Assembly (NCBI GenBank): GCA_964506905.1
Contig: CAZDNW010000050.1
Coordinates: 1 to 11,746 of the forward strand
Direction: 5' to 3'
From: JALWZX01 sp964506905
Lineage (GTDB): Bacteria > Patescibacteriota > WWE3 > 2-01-FULL-39-13
Length of the DNA: 11,746 bases
The notes beneath the pieces were generated by a model that ran no database searches, had not been told where the DNA came from, and was given only the letters and a program-made list of their open reading frames with translations. Position 1 is the first letter of the stretch. Every line of letters begins with the position of its first letter. Of the stretch, positions 1 through 7,520 are shown in pieces. A program made the translations under genes and the position numbers.

Positions 1-389
1 GCTTCGTTTACAAGTGTATCAGCATTTTTGTTGTTCTTTCGCGGAACATGATTAAATGTCACATTTTTAAATTGATTAACCCATTGGTCAACTCGTTGTT
101 TTAGTATTTTTAAATTTTCGTCTTTTACTTTATATTCACCATTTAATTGCTTGACTACTAATTCACTATCTAAGTAACAGTTTAAGTTTTCCACATTGTT
201 CATTCTTGCAAGTCTTAAACCTTGTATTAACGCAGTATATTCGGCAATATTGTTTGTAGATATGCCAATAAATGCATTGTATGTATCTACTAAGTTACCG
301 TCTGGATCTCTTAAAACAGCTCCAATTGCAGCTAATCCAGGATTGCCTCTAGCACCTCCATCTGTATGTAATGAATAGTAATTGCTCAT
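1..389 (-). CDS. rnhA: Ribonuclease HI family protein (C-terminus cut by window edge)
   Basis: Endonuclease that cleaves the RNA strand of RNA-DNA hybrids (R-loops, primers) in the cytoplasm. Reading leftward from the ATG at 389 gives 129 complete codons and no stop before the edge. The N-terminus has the family signature TDGGARGNPG with catalytic D10. E50 (in NIAEYTA), D74 (in YLDSELVVKQL), H114 (in HVPRKNN) and D124 (in NADTLVNEA) fit the other active-site positions. The region between these motifs is short, as in the compact RNase HI type without the basic handle of the E. coli enzyme. Only a few C-terminal residues should be missing. The ATG at 389 is the only good start, since a TAA stands in frame a few codons upstream. 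No Shine-Dalgarno is visible. It is divergent from the DUF4012 gene. Family assignment is firm; the symbol is by family. Confidence 0.93.
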   Translation of the reverse strand, partial: MSNYYSLHTDGGARGNPGLAAIGAVLRDPDGNLVDTYNAFIGISTNNIAEYTALIQGLRLARMNNVENLNCYLDSELVVKQLNGEYKVKDENLKILKQRVDQWVNQFKNVTFNHVPRKNNKNADTLVNE

Positions 390-419
390 ACCGCTTTTGT
401 TTTGACAGGTAATATTATT

Positions 420-448
420 ACAATACATATGATTCTTTGTTATTTCAA
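420..448 (-). promoter_or_regulatory. Candidate promoter of the RNase HI gene
   Basis: On the minus strand TTGAAA (443-448) stands 17 bp from TATTGT (420-425), 31 nt before the RNase HI start codon. The -35 matches the sigma-70 consensus at five of six positions and the -10 at four of six. In such AT-rich DNA a chance match is possible. Confidence 0.3.
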
Positions 449-455
449 GTATTTT

Positions 456-502
456 ATATTATGTGGAATTCATTCGGTTTTATTATTTTGAGCACATAAT
501 AT
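456..502. repeat. 10-bp perfect inverted repeat in the divergent rnhA/DUF4012 spacer
   Basis: ATATTATGTG at 456-465 is the exact reverse complement of CACATAATAT at 493-502, with 27 nt between. It lies in the 240-bp spacer (390-629) between two divergent genes, so an operator pair or DNA loop site is more natural than a terminator. The spacer otherwise shows only candidate promoter boxes and no plausible small gene. Confidence 0.45.
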
Positions 503-608
503 TTGTTGTGTATATAGTTTTAGGTTCTTCTTTTATCTTTTGTATTTATGTATAAAATGGATTTAAGCAATGCGATTGTGCTTGTGGTGTGTACTATTGA
601 AATAATCA

Positions 609-614
609 TATAAT
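609..614 (+). promoter_or_regulatory. Candidate -10 box of the SDR-DUF4012 gene
   Basis: A perfect TATAAT lies 15 nt before the ATG at 630, in the context ATATAATCGC that recurs in the promoter at 8581-8590. No good -35 is seen at 16-18 bp. The predicted 5' leader would be under 10 nt, consistent with the near-leaderless starts of other genes here. Confidence 0.45.
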
Positions 615-629
615 CGCAATAAGACTATT

Positions 630-3600
630 ATGAAAGAAATAATAATTACTGGACATGGAGAATTAAGCAAAAATTTTGAACTGAAATTAACCGAAGCAGG
701 ATATTCTGTATTTATACTAAAAGACCCCAACGATCTTAATATTCATCATTTTGCCAATGTAGTTGCTATTATCGATTTTCACAACTTAAATTCTGAATCT
801 GATGATTTACCATTGTTTACGCATAATACCTCACACTTAACACACTTATTATCAACAGCATCAAAACAAAATGCTCCTTTTTTGTTTCTATATAAATGGG
901 AATCTTTAGCAAATCAAAACCATTCTATTCACATTGCTATTGATGTCATTAATAAATTTAGGCAACTTAGCAACGTAAAAACTTCGTTAATTGAAGTGGG
1001 GAATTTATATGGTCGTGATTTGGTTTTAGACGATGTGTTACGAGAAACTTTATATAGTTTAACAAAAGGGCAAGAAGTATTTATTCATGATGACAATCTT
1101 ATTCTTAGACCTATTTACATAACTGATTTTATAGATGGGCTTTGTGCCATTATAAGAGAAACGGAATCAGGTATTGTTTCTAATAAATATTCATTAACCC
1201 CAAATGAATCTATTACCTATTTAGAGTATGTTCACTTTATTAAGTCATTAACAAACTTAAACACAAAGATTGAATACGACGAAAATGACTTATCTAATGT
1301 ATTTTTAACTACTGAATTTCCGGTTTATTATCCGCAATCTTGGAAACCAAAGGTTAGTTTAGAACAAGGATTAACTGAAATTTTGAAGTTCTATAAAATT
1401 CCCATTAAACAAACCGCAAAGCCACACAGTAAAACAACAAGAGCAACAAACACCACAGAAGTAAATGACGATGATTTGCTAGAGAAAACAGAAGAATTAT
1501 TAGAATTACAACGAAAATTACAAAAACGTTTAGAAGAAAATAGAAAAAAGTATGAAGAATTATTAAAAAAACAATTTAAAAGTTTAGAAAATAAGAAACA
1601 AGAAACAACATCAACTTCTGAACAATCAAATCACAAGAATCCTATTTCTGAAAATAAATCTGCAACGAGTAAATGGGAAACGGTAACACAGCCAACTAAA
1701 ATATCAAATGACGAATATGTAATTAAAGATGGAAATATCACTTATGTATACAAAGAAACGGAAAACCAAACAACTAAACCAAAACATATTCAAATAATTA
1801 GTACAAGAGATTACAATAAACCCCCAACAAATTTTGTTAAACCTACTAAAAAATATGTAACACCTGTTCAAAGTGCTGAAACAAAATATGTAAAACCAAA
1901 GGAAAACTTTCAAACCTTACCATATTCTAAAAAAGTAATGGAAGAATCTAATAATACTGAGTACGATGAATTTGACCTATATTCAAGAGCATCAGCCTTA
2001 AATGCAAAAAGATTCTACCAAGAGAACGAATCACAAAAACAACCCGACACGTCAATTGATGATATTTACGCATTTGTTGAAACAACCACTGAGGAACCCA
2101 AAGATTCATTATCTAAAAAAAGACGATTTACATCTAAAAAGATAATCGTATTCTTATCAATTTTGTTAGTATTGTTACTTGCAGTTCCATCAATTATAAC
2201 TGCATATAATGCAACAAAGGCAATGAAACACTTAGATAACGCCACAGAAGCATTTAATGAACTAAATTTAAGTGATGCAAAACAAGAAAGTATTATTGCA
2301 TTAACTTATTTCGACAAAATAGATAATATTCCTAAGGTTGTTGATTATATTGCACCGATTTCCCATATAACAAGCGATGATTTACTAACAATGCTTAATA
2401 TAGCTAAAACAAAAGCATCCATTGTAAGTGATTTGGCTTCAAGTAATTACCTTGCATTAATAACAGATCAAAAAACACATTCTAATGTATTAGGTTCTAC
2501 AACCATAAGTAAAGATGAGAATATATCTAGATCTTTATCTAAGATGAACTTAATACAAAAAGATTTAGAGGCCATCAAGAAAAATAAATTACTGTCTAGG
2601 TATGTTTCTGAACTAGGAGTTGATGAAAATGACGTTGAAAAACTGTCTGAATTATATTCATTAAGCACTATTTGGCCACAATTGATGGGTATTGATAAGC
2701 CAAAAAAATATCTATTTGTAATTGTAGACAATAACGAACTTAGAGCTTCTGGTGGTGTCGTAGATGGATACGGATTGTTATCGGCAGAAAACGGCGCATT
2801 AAATATAAAGCAAATTGAAAACCCATATGATATAAATGAAAAATTGAAAAACAGTGAAATCGTAGATTCACCCCCTTTACCGCTTAGAAATGTTTTTAGA
2901 TATAAACAACTAAATTTTACAGATGCAACATGGGAACCAAACTTTGCCGATAATGCAAAAAACATGGCTCAAATAATTGAATATACAAAAGGGGAAACTG
3001 TTGATGGTGTGTTTTTAGTAGATACTGATTTTATGCATAAATTATTAGCAATAACAGAACCTGTTGAAATGCCCTCACATGCTACAACAATTACAACGAG
3101 TAATTTTAACGAAGAGTTATTATCAAACAGAACCGAAGACCATTCTACTGCAACATTTTATAGTGAATTATATACACGAATACTAAATAATGCCCTTAAC
3201 AAGAATAAATGGAATACTTATGGCAATAATTACCAATCTATGTTTTATAAAACTATTTATAACAGTTTAAACCAAAAGCACATGTTACTATTTTCATTTG
3301 ACGATTCTGTACAACAGGTTTTTGTTAAAAACAACTGGGCTGGAACAATAAATTCTGCACAAGACGATTTTCTATATGTTATAGATTCAAATATCTCAGC
3401 AAATAAAATAGACTCGTTTATAAATAGAAAAATAGAATATACGGCATATAAGCCGAATGCAGAACATATTTTTAAAAGAGAAATAACTCTTACCTATACA
3501 AATAATTCTGAAACAGACGAATGGCCACTAGGCGATTATTTAAATCATGTAAAAATAATAGTTCCTAAAGATGCATTTTTAGATTCTGCAAGGCTGTTAG

Positions 3601-3932
3601 AAAATGGTATAGACAAAAACATAACAAGAAAGGTAATAGTTTCGCCATATACAAACAAGGCAACCTATGAAACGGATTTGTTCGTTGAGAAAGGCAAAAC
3701 CGTAGTTTTGAAAATAACTTATGAATCTGCTGAAAAATATTTTGAAGATGGGGAAGTCAATCTATATGTTCAAAAACAACCAGGAACACAAAAAACTGAC
3801 TTAAATGTAAAATTTGTGTTTCCGTTTGGAAGAAGCAATAATTTATTACCAGATGGATTTACATCAGAATCTTCGCATATAATGAAAAAGGATTACTTAA
3901 TTCAAGATAAAGTTTATAATATTAAATTATAG
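630..3932 (+). CDS. Membrane-anchored DUF4012 protein with N-terminal degenerate epimerase-like (SDR) domain
   Basis: An 1100-residue multidomain protein. Residues 1-256 resemble extended short-chain dehydrogenases (nucleotide-sugar epimerases): a weakened glycine loop (TGHGELSKN, 7-15), NLYGRD (125-130), RPIYITDFIDGL (160-171) and WKPKVSLEQGL (238-248). The YxxxK pair is not visible, and about 99-110 reads SIHIAIDVINKF where it is expected, so catalysis is doubtful. Residues 281-323 are a charged heptad-like coiled coil. About 325-500 is a polar Thr/Asn/Lys/Pro linker with loose VKP repeats near 401-427. One membrane helix (505-527) follows the basic stretch KKRRFTSKK, placing the N-terminal part in the cytoplasm. 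The outer part has the DUF4012 hallmark NNELRASGG (701-709), VDGVFLVD, and a beta-rich C-terminus with YVQKQPGT. DUF4012 is uncharacterised and often found in Gram-positive-type and CPR surface glycan contexts. A link to glycan handling is inference. Stop is TAG. Confidence 0.85.
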   Translation: MKEIIITGHGELSKNFELKLTEAGYSVFILKDPNDLNIHHFANVVAIIDFHNLNSESDDLPLFTHNTSHLTHLLSTASKQNAPFLFLYKWESLANQNHSIHIAIDVINKFRQLSNVKTSLIEVGNLYGRDLVLDDVLRETLYSLTKGQEVFIHDDNLILRPIYITDFIDGLCAIIRETESGIVSNKYSLTPNESITYLEYVHFIKSLTNLNTKIEYDENDLSNVFLTTEFPVYYPQSWKPKVSLEQGLTEILKFYKIPIKQTAKPHSKTTRATNTTEVNDDDLLEKTEELLELQRKLQKRLEENRKKYEELLKKQFKSLENKKQETTSTSEQSNHKNPISENKSATSKWETVTQPTKISNDEYVIKDGNITYVYKETENQTTKPKHIQIISTRDYNKPPTNFVKPTKKYVTPVQSAETKYVKPKENFQTLPYSKKVMEESNNTEYDEFDLYSRASALNAKRFYQENESQKQPDTSIDDIYAFVETTTEEPKDSLSKKRRFTSKKIIVFLSILLVLLLAVPSIITAYNATKAMKHLDNATEAFNELNLSDAKQESIIALTYFDKIDNIPKVVDYIAPISHITSDDLLTMLNIAKTKASIVSDLASSNYLALITDQKTHSNVLGSTTISKDENISRSLSKMNLIQKDLEAIKKNKLLSRYVSELGVDENDVEKLSELYSLSTIWPQLMGIDKPKKYLFVIVDNNELRASGGVVDGYGLLSAENGALNIKQIENPYDINEKLKNSEIVDSPPLPLRNVFRYKQLNFTDATWEPNFADNAKNMAQIIEYTKGETVDGVFLVDTDFMHKLLAITEPVEMPSHATTITTSNFNEELLSNRTEDHSTATFYSELYTRILNNALNKNKWNTYGNNYQSMFYKTIYNSLNQKHMLLFSFDDSVQQVFVKNNWAGTINSAQDDFLYVIDSNISANKIDSFINRKIEYTAYKPNAEHIFKREITLTYTNNSETDEWPLGDYLNHVKIIVPKDAFLDSARLLENGIDKNITRKVIVSPYTNKATYETDLFVEKGKTVVLKITYESAEKYFEDGEVNLYVQKQPGTQKTDLNVKFVFPFGRSNNLLPDGFTSESSHIMKKDYLIQDKVYNIKL

Positions 3933-3960
3933 TTGCGAATTCCTATAAAAATGCTAAACT
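3933..3960 (+). promoter_or_regulatory. Candidate promoter of the small ORF/bL25 pair
   Basis: TTGCGA (3933-3938) and an extended -10, TG-C-TAAACT (TG at 3952-3953, hexamer 3955-3960), are separated by 16 bp directly after the DUF4012 stop. Transcription would start near 3967, leaving a leader of about 13 nt before the ATG at 3980. This suggests independent expression of bL25 rather than readthrough from the long gene. Confidence 0.4.
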
Positions 3961-3979
3961 ATTGCGGACAGAGTAAAAA

Positions 3980-4162
3980 ATGAAAATTAATAAAAAAGAT
4001 ATCAAAGTAAAACAAAACAAGTTAAGAGAAAAGGAGCAAGATTTAAGAGACGAAAAGAAAGTAAATAAAAACATACAATTTAGTGAAATAGTTAAGGTTA
4101 AAAAGATTTTAAAATCTGACCCAAAGATATTATGGAAATATTTGCAAAAAAAAGAAACCTAA
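3980..4162 (+). CDS. Small lysine-rich protein overlapping the bL25 start
   Basis: A 60-codon ORF that I do not recognise. It is very basic and highly charged (KKDIKVKQNKLREKEQDLRDEKK at the N-terminus, shown by its key K/E/D pattern), has no cysteine or membrane segment, and looks mostly helical. It sits right after a plausible promoter and overlaps the first 31 nt of the bL25 gene in another frame, so it could be a coupling leader, a small RNA-binding protein, or an N-terminal extension joined to bL25 by frameshifting at the A8 run. The start has only a vague purine stretch (GGACAGAG) upstream. Coding status is uncertain because AT-rich DNA easily yields Lys/Asn-rich ORFs, but it fills the only gap between promoter and bL25. 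Confidence 0.45.
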   Translation: MKINKKDIKVKQNKLREKEQDLRDEKKVNKNIQFSEIVKVKKILKSDPKILWKYLQKKET

Positions 4163-4905
4163 AAGGCTCAAAAGTAAAAGTTTTAAGAGAAGATGGCTTA
4201 TTGCCAGCAGTACTCTTTTCTAAAAAGAAATCACAAAAAGGCGAACCATCTGAAGAATTGGTTATTAATTTAAAAGACTTTAAAAAAGTTTATAAAGAAG
4301 CTGGTGAATCAACTCTTGTAACTTTAAAAATTGATGGTGAATACGAATTAGAAAAAGGCGACAGAATAAGAATTGATGAAAATACAAATACTGAGAATTT
4401 GGATATTAGAAAAATACTTATTACAGAAGTACAAAAAGACCCTATTACATTGGAGCCTGTGCATGTTTCATTTTATGAAGTAGATATGAGTGAAAAAATT
4501 ACTGCAAGAATTCCTGTTGAAGTTATTGGCGAAGAGGAATGTGAACCTATTCAATCGGGAGAAGGTATGGTTTTAGTGCAATTAGATGAAATAGAGGTTG
4601 AATGTTTACCACAAGACTTACCACAAAACTTCGAAGTTGATATTAGTGGTTTAAAAGAAGTCAATGATGTTTTGACTGTTGGTGAAGCAATTAAAGTAGA
4701 TTCTGAAAAGATTGAAATAAAACACGATCCAGAAGATGTATTATTAAAAATAGATTATGCCGAACAACTTGAAGTTGAGGAAGAAGAAATGTCTGTTGAA
4801 GATATTGAAGTAACAAGCGAAAAACAAGAAGGTGAGGGCGAGGAAGGTGAAACTGAAAGCGCTGGCGAACCCAATAAATCTGAAGAAGAAAAGTCAGAAG
4901 AATAA
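4132..4905 (+). CDS. rplY: 50S ribosomal protein bL25/CTC (TL5 family)
   Basis: Large-subunit protein that binds 5S rRNA at the central protuberance. The long CTC/TL5 form is seen. An N-terminal 5S-binding domain starts with the family pattern AKKRNLKGSKVKVLREDGLL (5-24). The conserved ITEVQKDPITLEPVHVSFYEV follows at 97-117. The C-terminal TL5 domain includes IPVEVIGEE (127-135), EIEVECLPQDLP (153-164) and FEVDISGLKEV (167-177). A strongly acidic, probably disordered tail covers about 212-257. About 20 extra residues (roughly 68-95) lie between the two halves of the N-terminal domain compared with usual bL25. The ATG at 4132 is chosen because the family's normal N-terminus begins there, although it lies inside the preceding ORF and has no Shine-Dalgarno. 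Convergent with the next gene, 44 nt away. Confidence 0.93.
   Translation: MEIFAKKRNLKGSKVKVLREDGLLPAVLFSKKKSQKGEPSEELVINLKDFKKVYKEAGESTLVTLKIDGEYELEKGDRIRIDENTNTENLDIRKILITEVQKDPITLEPVHVSFYEVDMSEKITARIPVEVIGEEECEPIQSGEGMVLVQLDEIEVECLPQDLPQNFEVDISGLKEVNDVLTVGEAIKVDSEKIEIKHDPEDVLLKIDYAEQLEVEEEEMSVEDIEVTSEKQEGEGEEGETESAGEPNKSEEEKSEE
4145..4154 (+). other. A8 homopolymer: possible -1 slippery site
   Basis: Eight consecutive A (4146-4153) follow C and precede G within the overlap of the 60-codon ORF and bL25. In the upstream ORF's frame the codons are CAA AAA AAA GAA, so the heptamer A-AAA-AAA is in the classical -1 slippery register. A -1 slip continues in the bL25 frame at AGA AAC CTA. No obvious downstream hairpin is seen. 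A miscounted A run in the assembly would have the same appearance. Confidence 0.35.
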
Positions 4906-4949
4906 AATTTTTACTTCAGCAAAAATAAATTTGAAGACCCTTGTTAGAA

Positions 4950-5201
4950 TTAACCTAAAAAAAGCATTGCTACTCTATATATTATTACTAATATAATACC
5001 AATACCAAATGGTATAAAGTATAATGCTAGAGCTTTTTTCAAAAAACCGGATATTTCGAATCCTTCTTTGTCTTTTTTCTTAAAATATATAATTAAAGAT
5101 ACAATTATATAAATCGGTGTAAGCATTGTAACCAATAAGATTAGTCCCCAACCGAAGAAAAGAATCAAGTTAATTAACCAATAAAAAGTAGGCGATGTCA
5201 T
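4950..5201 (-). CDS. Small two-helix membrane protein, unknown function
   Basis: An 83-residue hypothetical protein. Two hydrophobic helices (about 8-39 and 53-82) flank a short basic loop with KKKDKEGFE near 41-49. By the positive-inside rule the loop is cytoplasmic and both ends face outward. No motif names a family. The double-helix layout superficially recalls VirB2/TrbC-type pilin subunits, but no signal cleavage site or secretion genes are present, so this is only a resemblance. It follows valS on the same strand after a 34-nt gap and is probably the last gene of that transcript. The start ATG at 5201 has no Shine-Dalgarno. Confidence 0.65.
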   Translation of the reverse strand: MTSPTFYWLINLILFFGWGLILLVTMLTPIYIIVSLIIYFKKKDKEGFEISGFLKKALALYFIPFGIGIILVIIYRVAMLFLG

Positions 5202-5235
5202 AATAATTAAATATTAACACAAAATAACAAGAATA

Positions 5236-7518
5236 CTAATAATTAGGCCAATCTGAAACTGCTAGTATATTATCTTCTGCTTTTGGAATTTCAGCCCAAA
5301 TAACCTCGGTTATAAATGGCATAAATGGGTGCAGCATTTTTATACTGCTTAAGTATACATATCTTAAAATTACTAATCCAACTTCTTTAGTTTTTCCTTC
5401 ACGGTTTTTAACATCTTCAATGTATTTGTCTGCTACTTCGTTCCACATAAAATGGTAGATTAAATCACCTGCATCAGCAAATCTATATTGATCTATTTTT
5501 TCTTCGACTTTTTTTATTGTTTTGCTTAACTCCTCAAGTACTTTTTGATCTTGGTCTACTAATAAATCTTTTACTTCTTCTTTATATTCTTGTGTCCAAA
5601 ATGGTAACGGGTTAGCATCATCATAACCTTCTCGTTCCATCATCATTAACATAAACCTTGCCATGTTCCAAATTTTGTTTGTGAATTTTCGATATCCAAT
5701 TATTTTATCTCTTGGGAAATTAAAGTCTTTTCCGTTTGCAGTACCACTAATTAACCCCATTCGTAATGCATCTACTCCAAATTCTTCGATATATTCTTCT
5801 GGATTTATTACATTTCCTAAGCTTTTGCTCATCTTTTTACCATCTATTGCTCTAACAATTCCGTGTAAATATACATCATAAAAGGGAACTTCACCTGTTA
5901 AATACATTCCAAACATTACCATTCTAGAAACCCACCTTGTAATAATTTCCCAACCTGTTTCTAAAACTGAAGTTGGATAAAATTTTTTGAAATCATCTGA
6001 ACCAGGATATCCAAGTGTAATTAATGGCCATTGTCCACTGCTAAACCATGTGTCAAAAGTATCTGTTTCTTGTATATATCTTTCACCTGGCTTTGTTTGG
6101 CTAATTTTATAAGTGGCATTTGGAGGTGCAATTAAGGTTTGCAACCCTTTTTCAATTATTTCTAATGGAAATTTATCTAATGCTTCTTTTATTGTTTCTT
6201 TATGTAAAACCCCTTTATCGTCTAGATAATTAACTTTAATATCTGGATTTTCATCTACATTATACCAAGCAGGGATGCGAATTCCCCATACCACTTGTCT
6301 TGAAATTGCCCAATCATGCATGTTTTCAACCCATCGTTTGTAAGTTACGGCTCGCCACTTGGGATATATTTTAAGTTTACCTTCTTCAAAGACTTTTAAC
6401 GCCATTTCCTTCATTTCATCTACTTTTACAAACCAGTTTGGTATCACAAGCTGTTCAACATAATCACCTGAACGATAATCTACGGGAACAACGTTTTCGT
6501 ATTCTTCATCAACTTTTTCTACTAACCCTTTTTCTTTTAATATTTCAATAGCTTTTTCTCTTGCTTCTAACACCTTTAAACCCTTTAACGGCCCCCCATT
6601 TTCGTTTAATCTACCTTCCAGTGTTATTAAATTAATTACTGGTAAATCATGTTTTTGTCCAACTTCAAAGTCTGCCTTATCATGTGCAGGGGTTATTTTC
6701 ACAACACCTGTTCCGAATTCCATATCAACGAAAGGATCTTCTATAAACTGCATTTCTTTGTCTGTAATTGGATTTAAAACTTTTTTATTAAGTAGCCATT
6801 TTTTATTTTCATCTTTTGGATTTATCGCCAAATGAGTATCAACAGGTATTGTTTCTGGACGTGTTGTTGCCACAACAATATATTCAGGTTGATTTTCTTC
6901 TGGATTAACTACTTTGTACCTAACATAAACTAATTTAGTTTTACTTTCTTTATAAACAATTTCTGCATCACTAAATGTAGTACCCCATTTAAAAGAATAA
7001 TTAACCAAATAATTGTCGCGATAAATTTTGCCGTCTTTTTCTAGTTTTTCAAAAGTTTTTGTTACGGTGTCTATTGATTCTTTGTCTAAAGTAAATCTAT
7101 ATCTTGACCAATCAACACTTGCTCCCATTTGTTTTATTTGCTCTTCTATTGCACTTTTATTTTCAAGTACAAACTGCATTATCATGTCATATAAAGTTTG
7201 TCTGTCAAAATCAAATCTAGATTTTCCTTCTTTTTTTAATTTTCTTTCAAATGTTGTTTGTGTTTCAAAACCTGCGTGGTCTGTGCCAGGTACCCATAAA
7301 ACTTCGTAACCTTTCATTCTTTTATATCTAATTAATAAATCTTCTATTGCAATCATTAACACATTACCTGTATGCATTTTGCCTGAAGCATTTGGAGGGG
7401 GGAGTATTATACAATATGGCTCTTTGTCAGAATGTGCATTAGCCTTAAAGTAATCGCCTTCTTGCCACATTTTAGAGATTTCTTCTTCATATTTTTTATG
7501 ATCGTATTTTTTATCCAT
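5236..7518 (-). CDS. valS: Valyl-tRNA synthetase, short form without the C-terminal arm
   Basis: Class I aminoacyl-tRNA synthetase that charges tRNA(Val) in the cytoplasm. HIGH motif variant HTGN (49-52) follows the PPPNASGKM signature, and KMSKS is at 562-566. The CP1 editing domain carries TTRPET (218-223) and GTGVVKITPAHD (269-280). Other synthetase-core hallmarks are GTDHAG (78-83), DWAISRQ (402-408), DTFDTWFSSGQWP (486-498) and RMVMFGMY (532-539). The anticodon-binding helical domain ends with MLHPFMPFITEVIW (728-741), and the protein stops about 19 residues later at TAG. At 760 residues it is well below the 860-950 of Thermus and E. coli ValS and lacks the terminal coiled-coil arm. Cysteines usual before the CP2 region are absent (DYRSGD at 347-352). 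It starts 2 nt after the upstream gene's stop, so translation is probably coupled. Confidence 0.96.
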   Translation of the reverse strand: MDKKYDHKKYEEEISKMWQEGDYFKANAHSDKEPYCIILPPPNASGKMHTGNVLMIAIEDLLIRYKRMKGYEVLWVPGTDHAGFETQTTFERKLKKEGKSRFDFDRQTLYDMIMQFVLENKSAIEEQIKQMGASVDWSRYRFTLDKESIDTVTKTFEKLEKDGKIYRDNYLVNYSFKWGTTFSDAEIVYKESKTKLVYVRYKVVNPEENQPEYIVVATTRPETIPVDTHLAINPKDENKKWLLNKKVLNPITDKEMQFIEDPFVDMEFGTGVVKITPAHDKADFEVGQKHDLPVINLITLEGRLNENGGPLKGLKVLEAREKAIEILKEKGLVEKVDEEYENVVPVDYRSGDYVEQLVIPNWFVKVDEMKEMALKVFEEGKLKIYPKWRAVTYKRWVENMHDWAISRQVVWGIRIPAWYNVDENPDIKVNYLDDKGVLHKETIKEALDKFPLEIIEKGLQTLIAPPNATYKISQTKPGERYIQETDTFDTWFSSGQWPLITLGYPGSDDFKKFYPTSVLETGWEIITRWVSRMVMFGMYLTGEVPFYDVYLHGIVRAIDGKKMSKSLGNVINPEEYIEEFGVDALRMGLISGTANGKDFNFPRDKIIGYRKFTNKIWNMARFMLMMMEREGYDDANPLPFWTQEYKEEVKDLLVDQDQKVLEELSKTIKKVEEKIDQYRFADAGDLIYHFMWNEVADKYIEDVKNREGKTKEVGLVILRYVYLSSIKMLHPFMPFITEVIWAEIPKAEDNILAVSDWPNY

Positions 7519-7520
7519 AA

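Noticed and set aside
196..378. 60-codon plus-strand ORF in the left end
   Set aside because: It is the antisense shadow of the RNase HI gene, which has all catalytic motifs on the minus strand.
2468..2965. 165-codon minus-strand ORF inside the DUF4012 gene
   Set aside because: It is rich in Ser/Phe as expected for antisense of an AT-rich gene, has no recognisable motif, and overlaps conserved DUF4012 coding.
4906..4949. Possible bidirectional terminator between bL25 and the 83-residue gene (ATTTTT/AAAAAT and CTTCA/TGAAG pairings)
   Set aside because: The stems are 5-6 bp, mostly A-T, with no GC-rich core, so I do not support a terminator call.
4950..5201. VirB2/TrbC-like pilin identity for the two-helix protein
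   Set aside because: There is no signal peptide cleavage pattern and no type IV secretion gene in the window.
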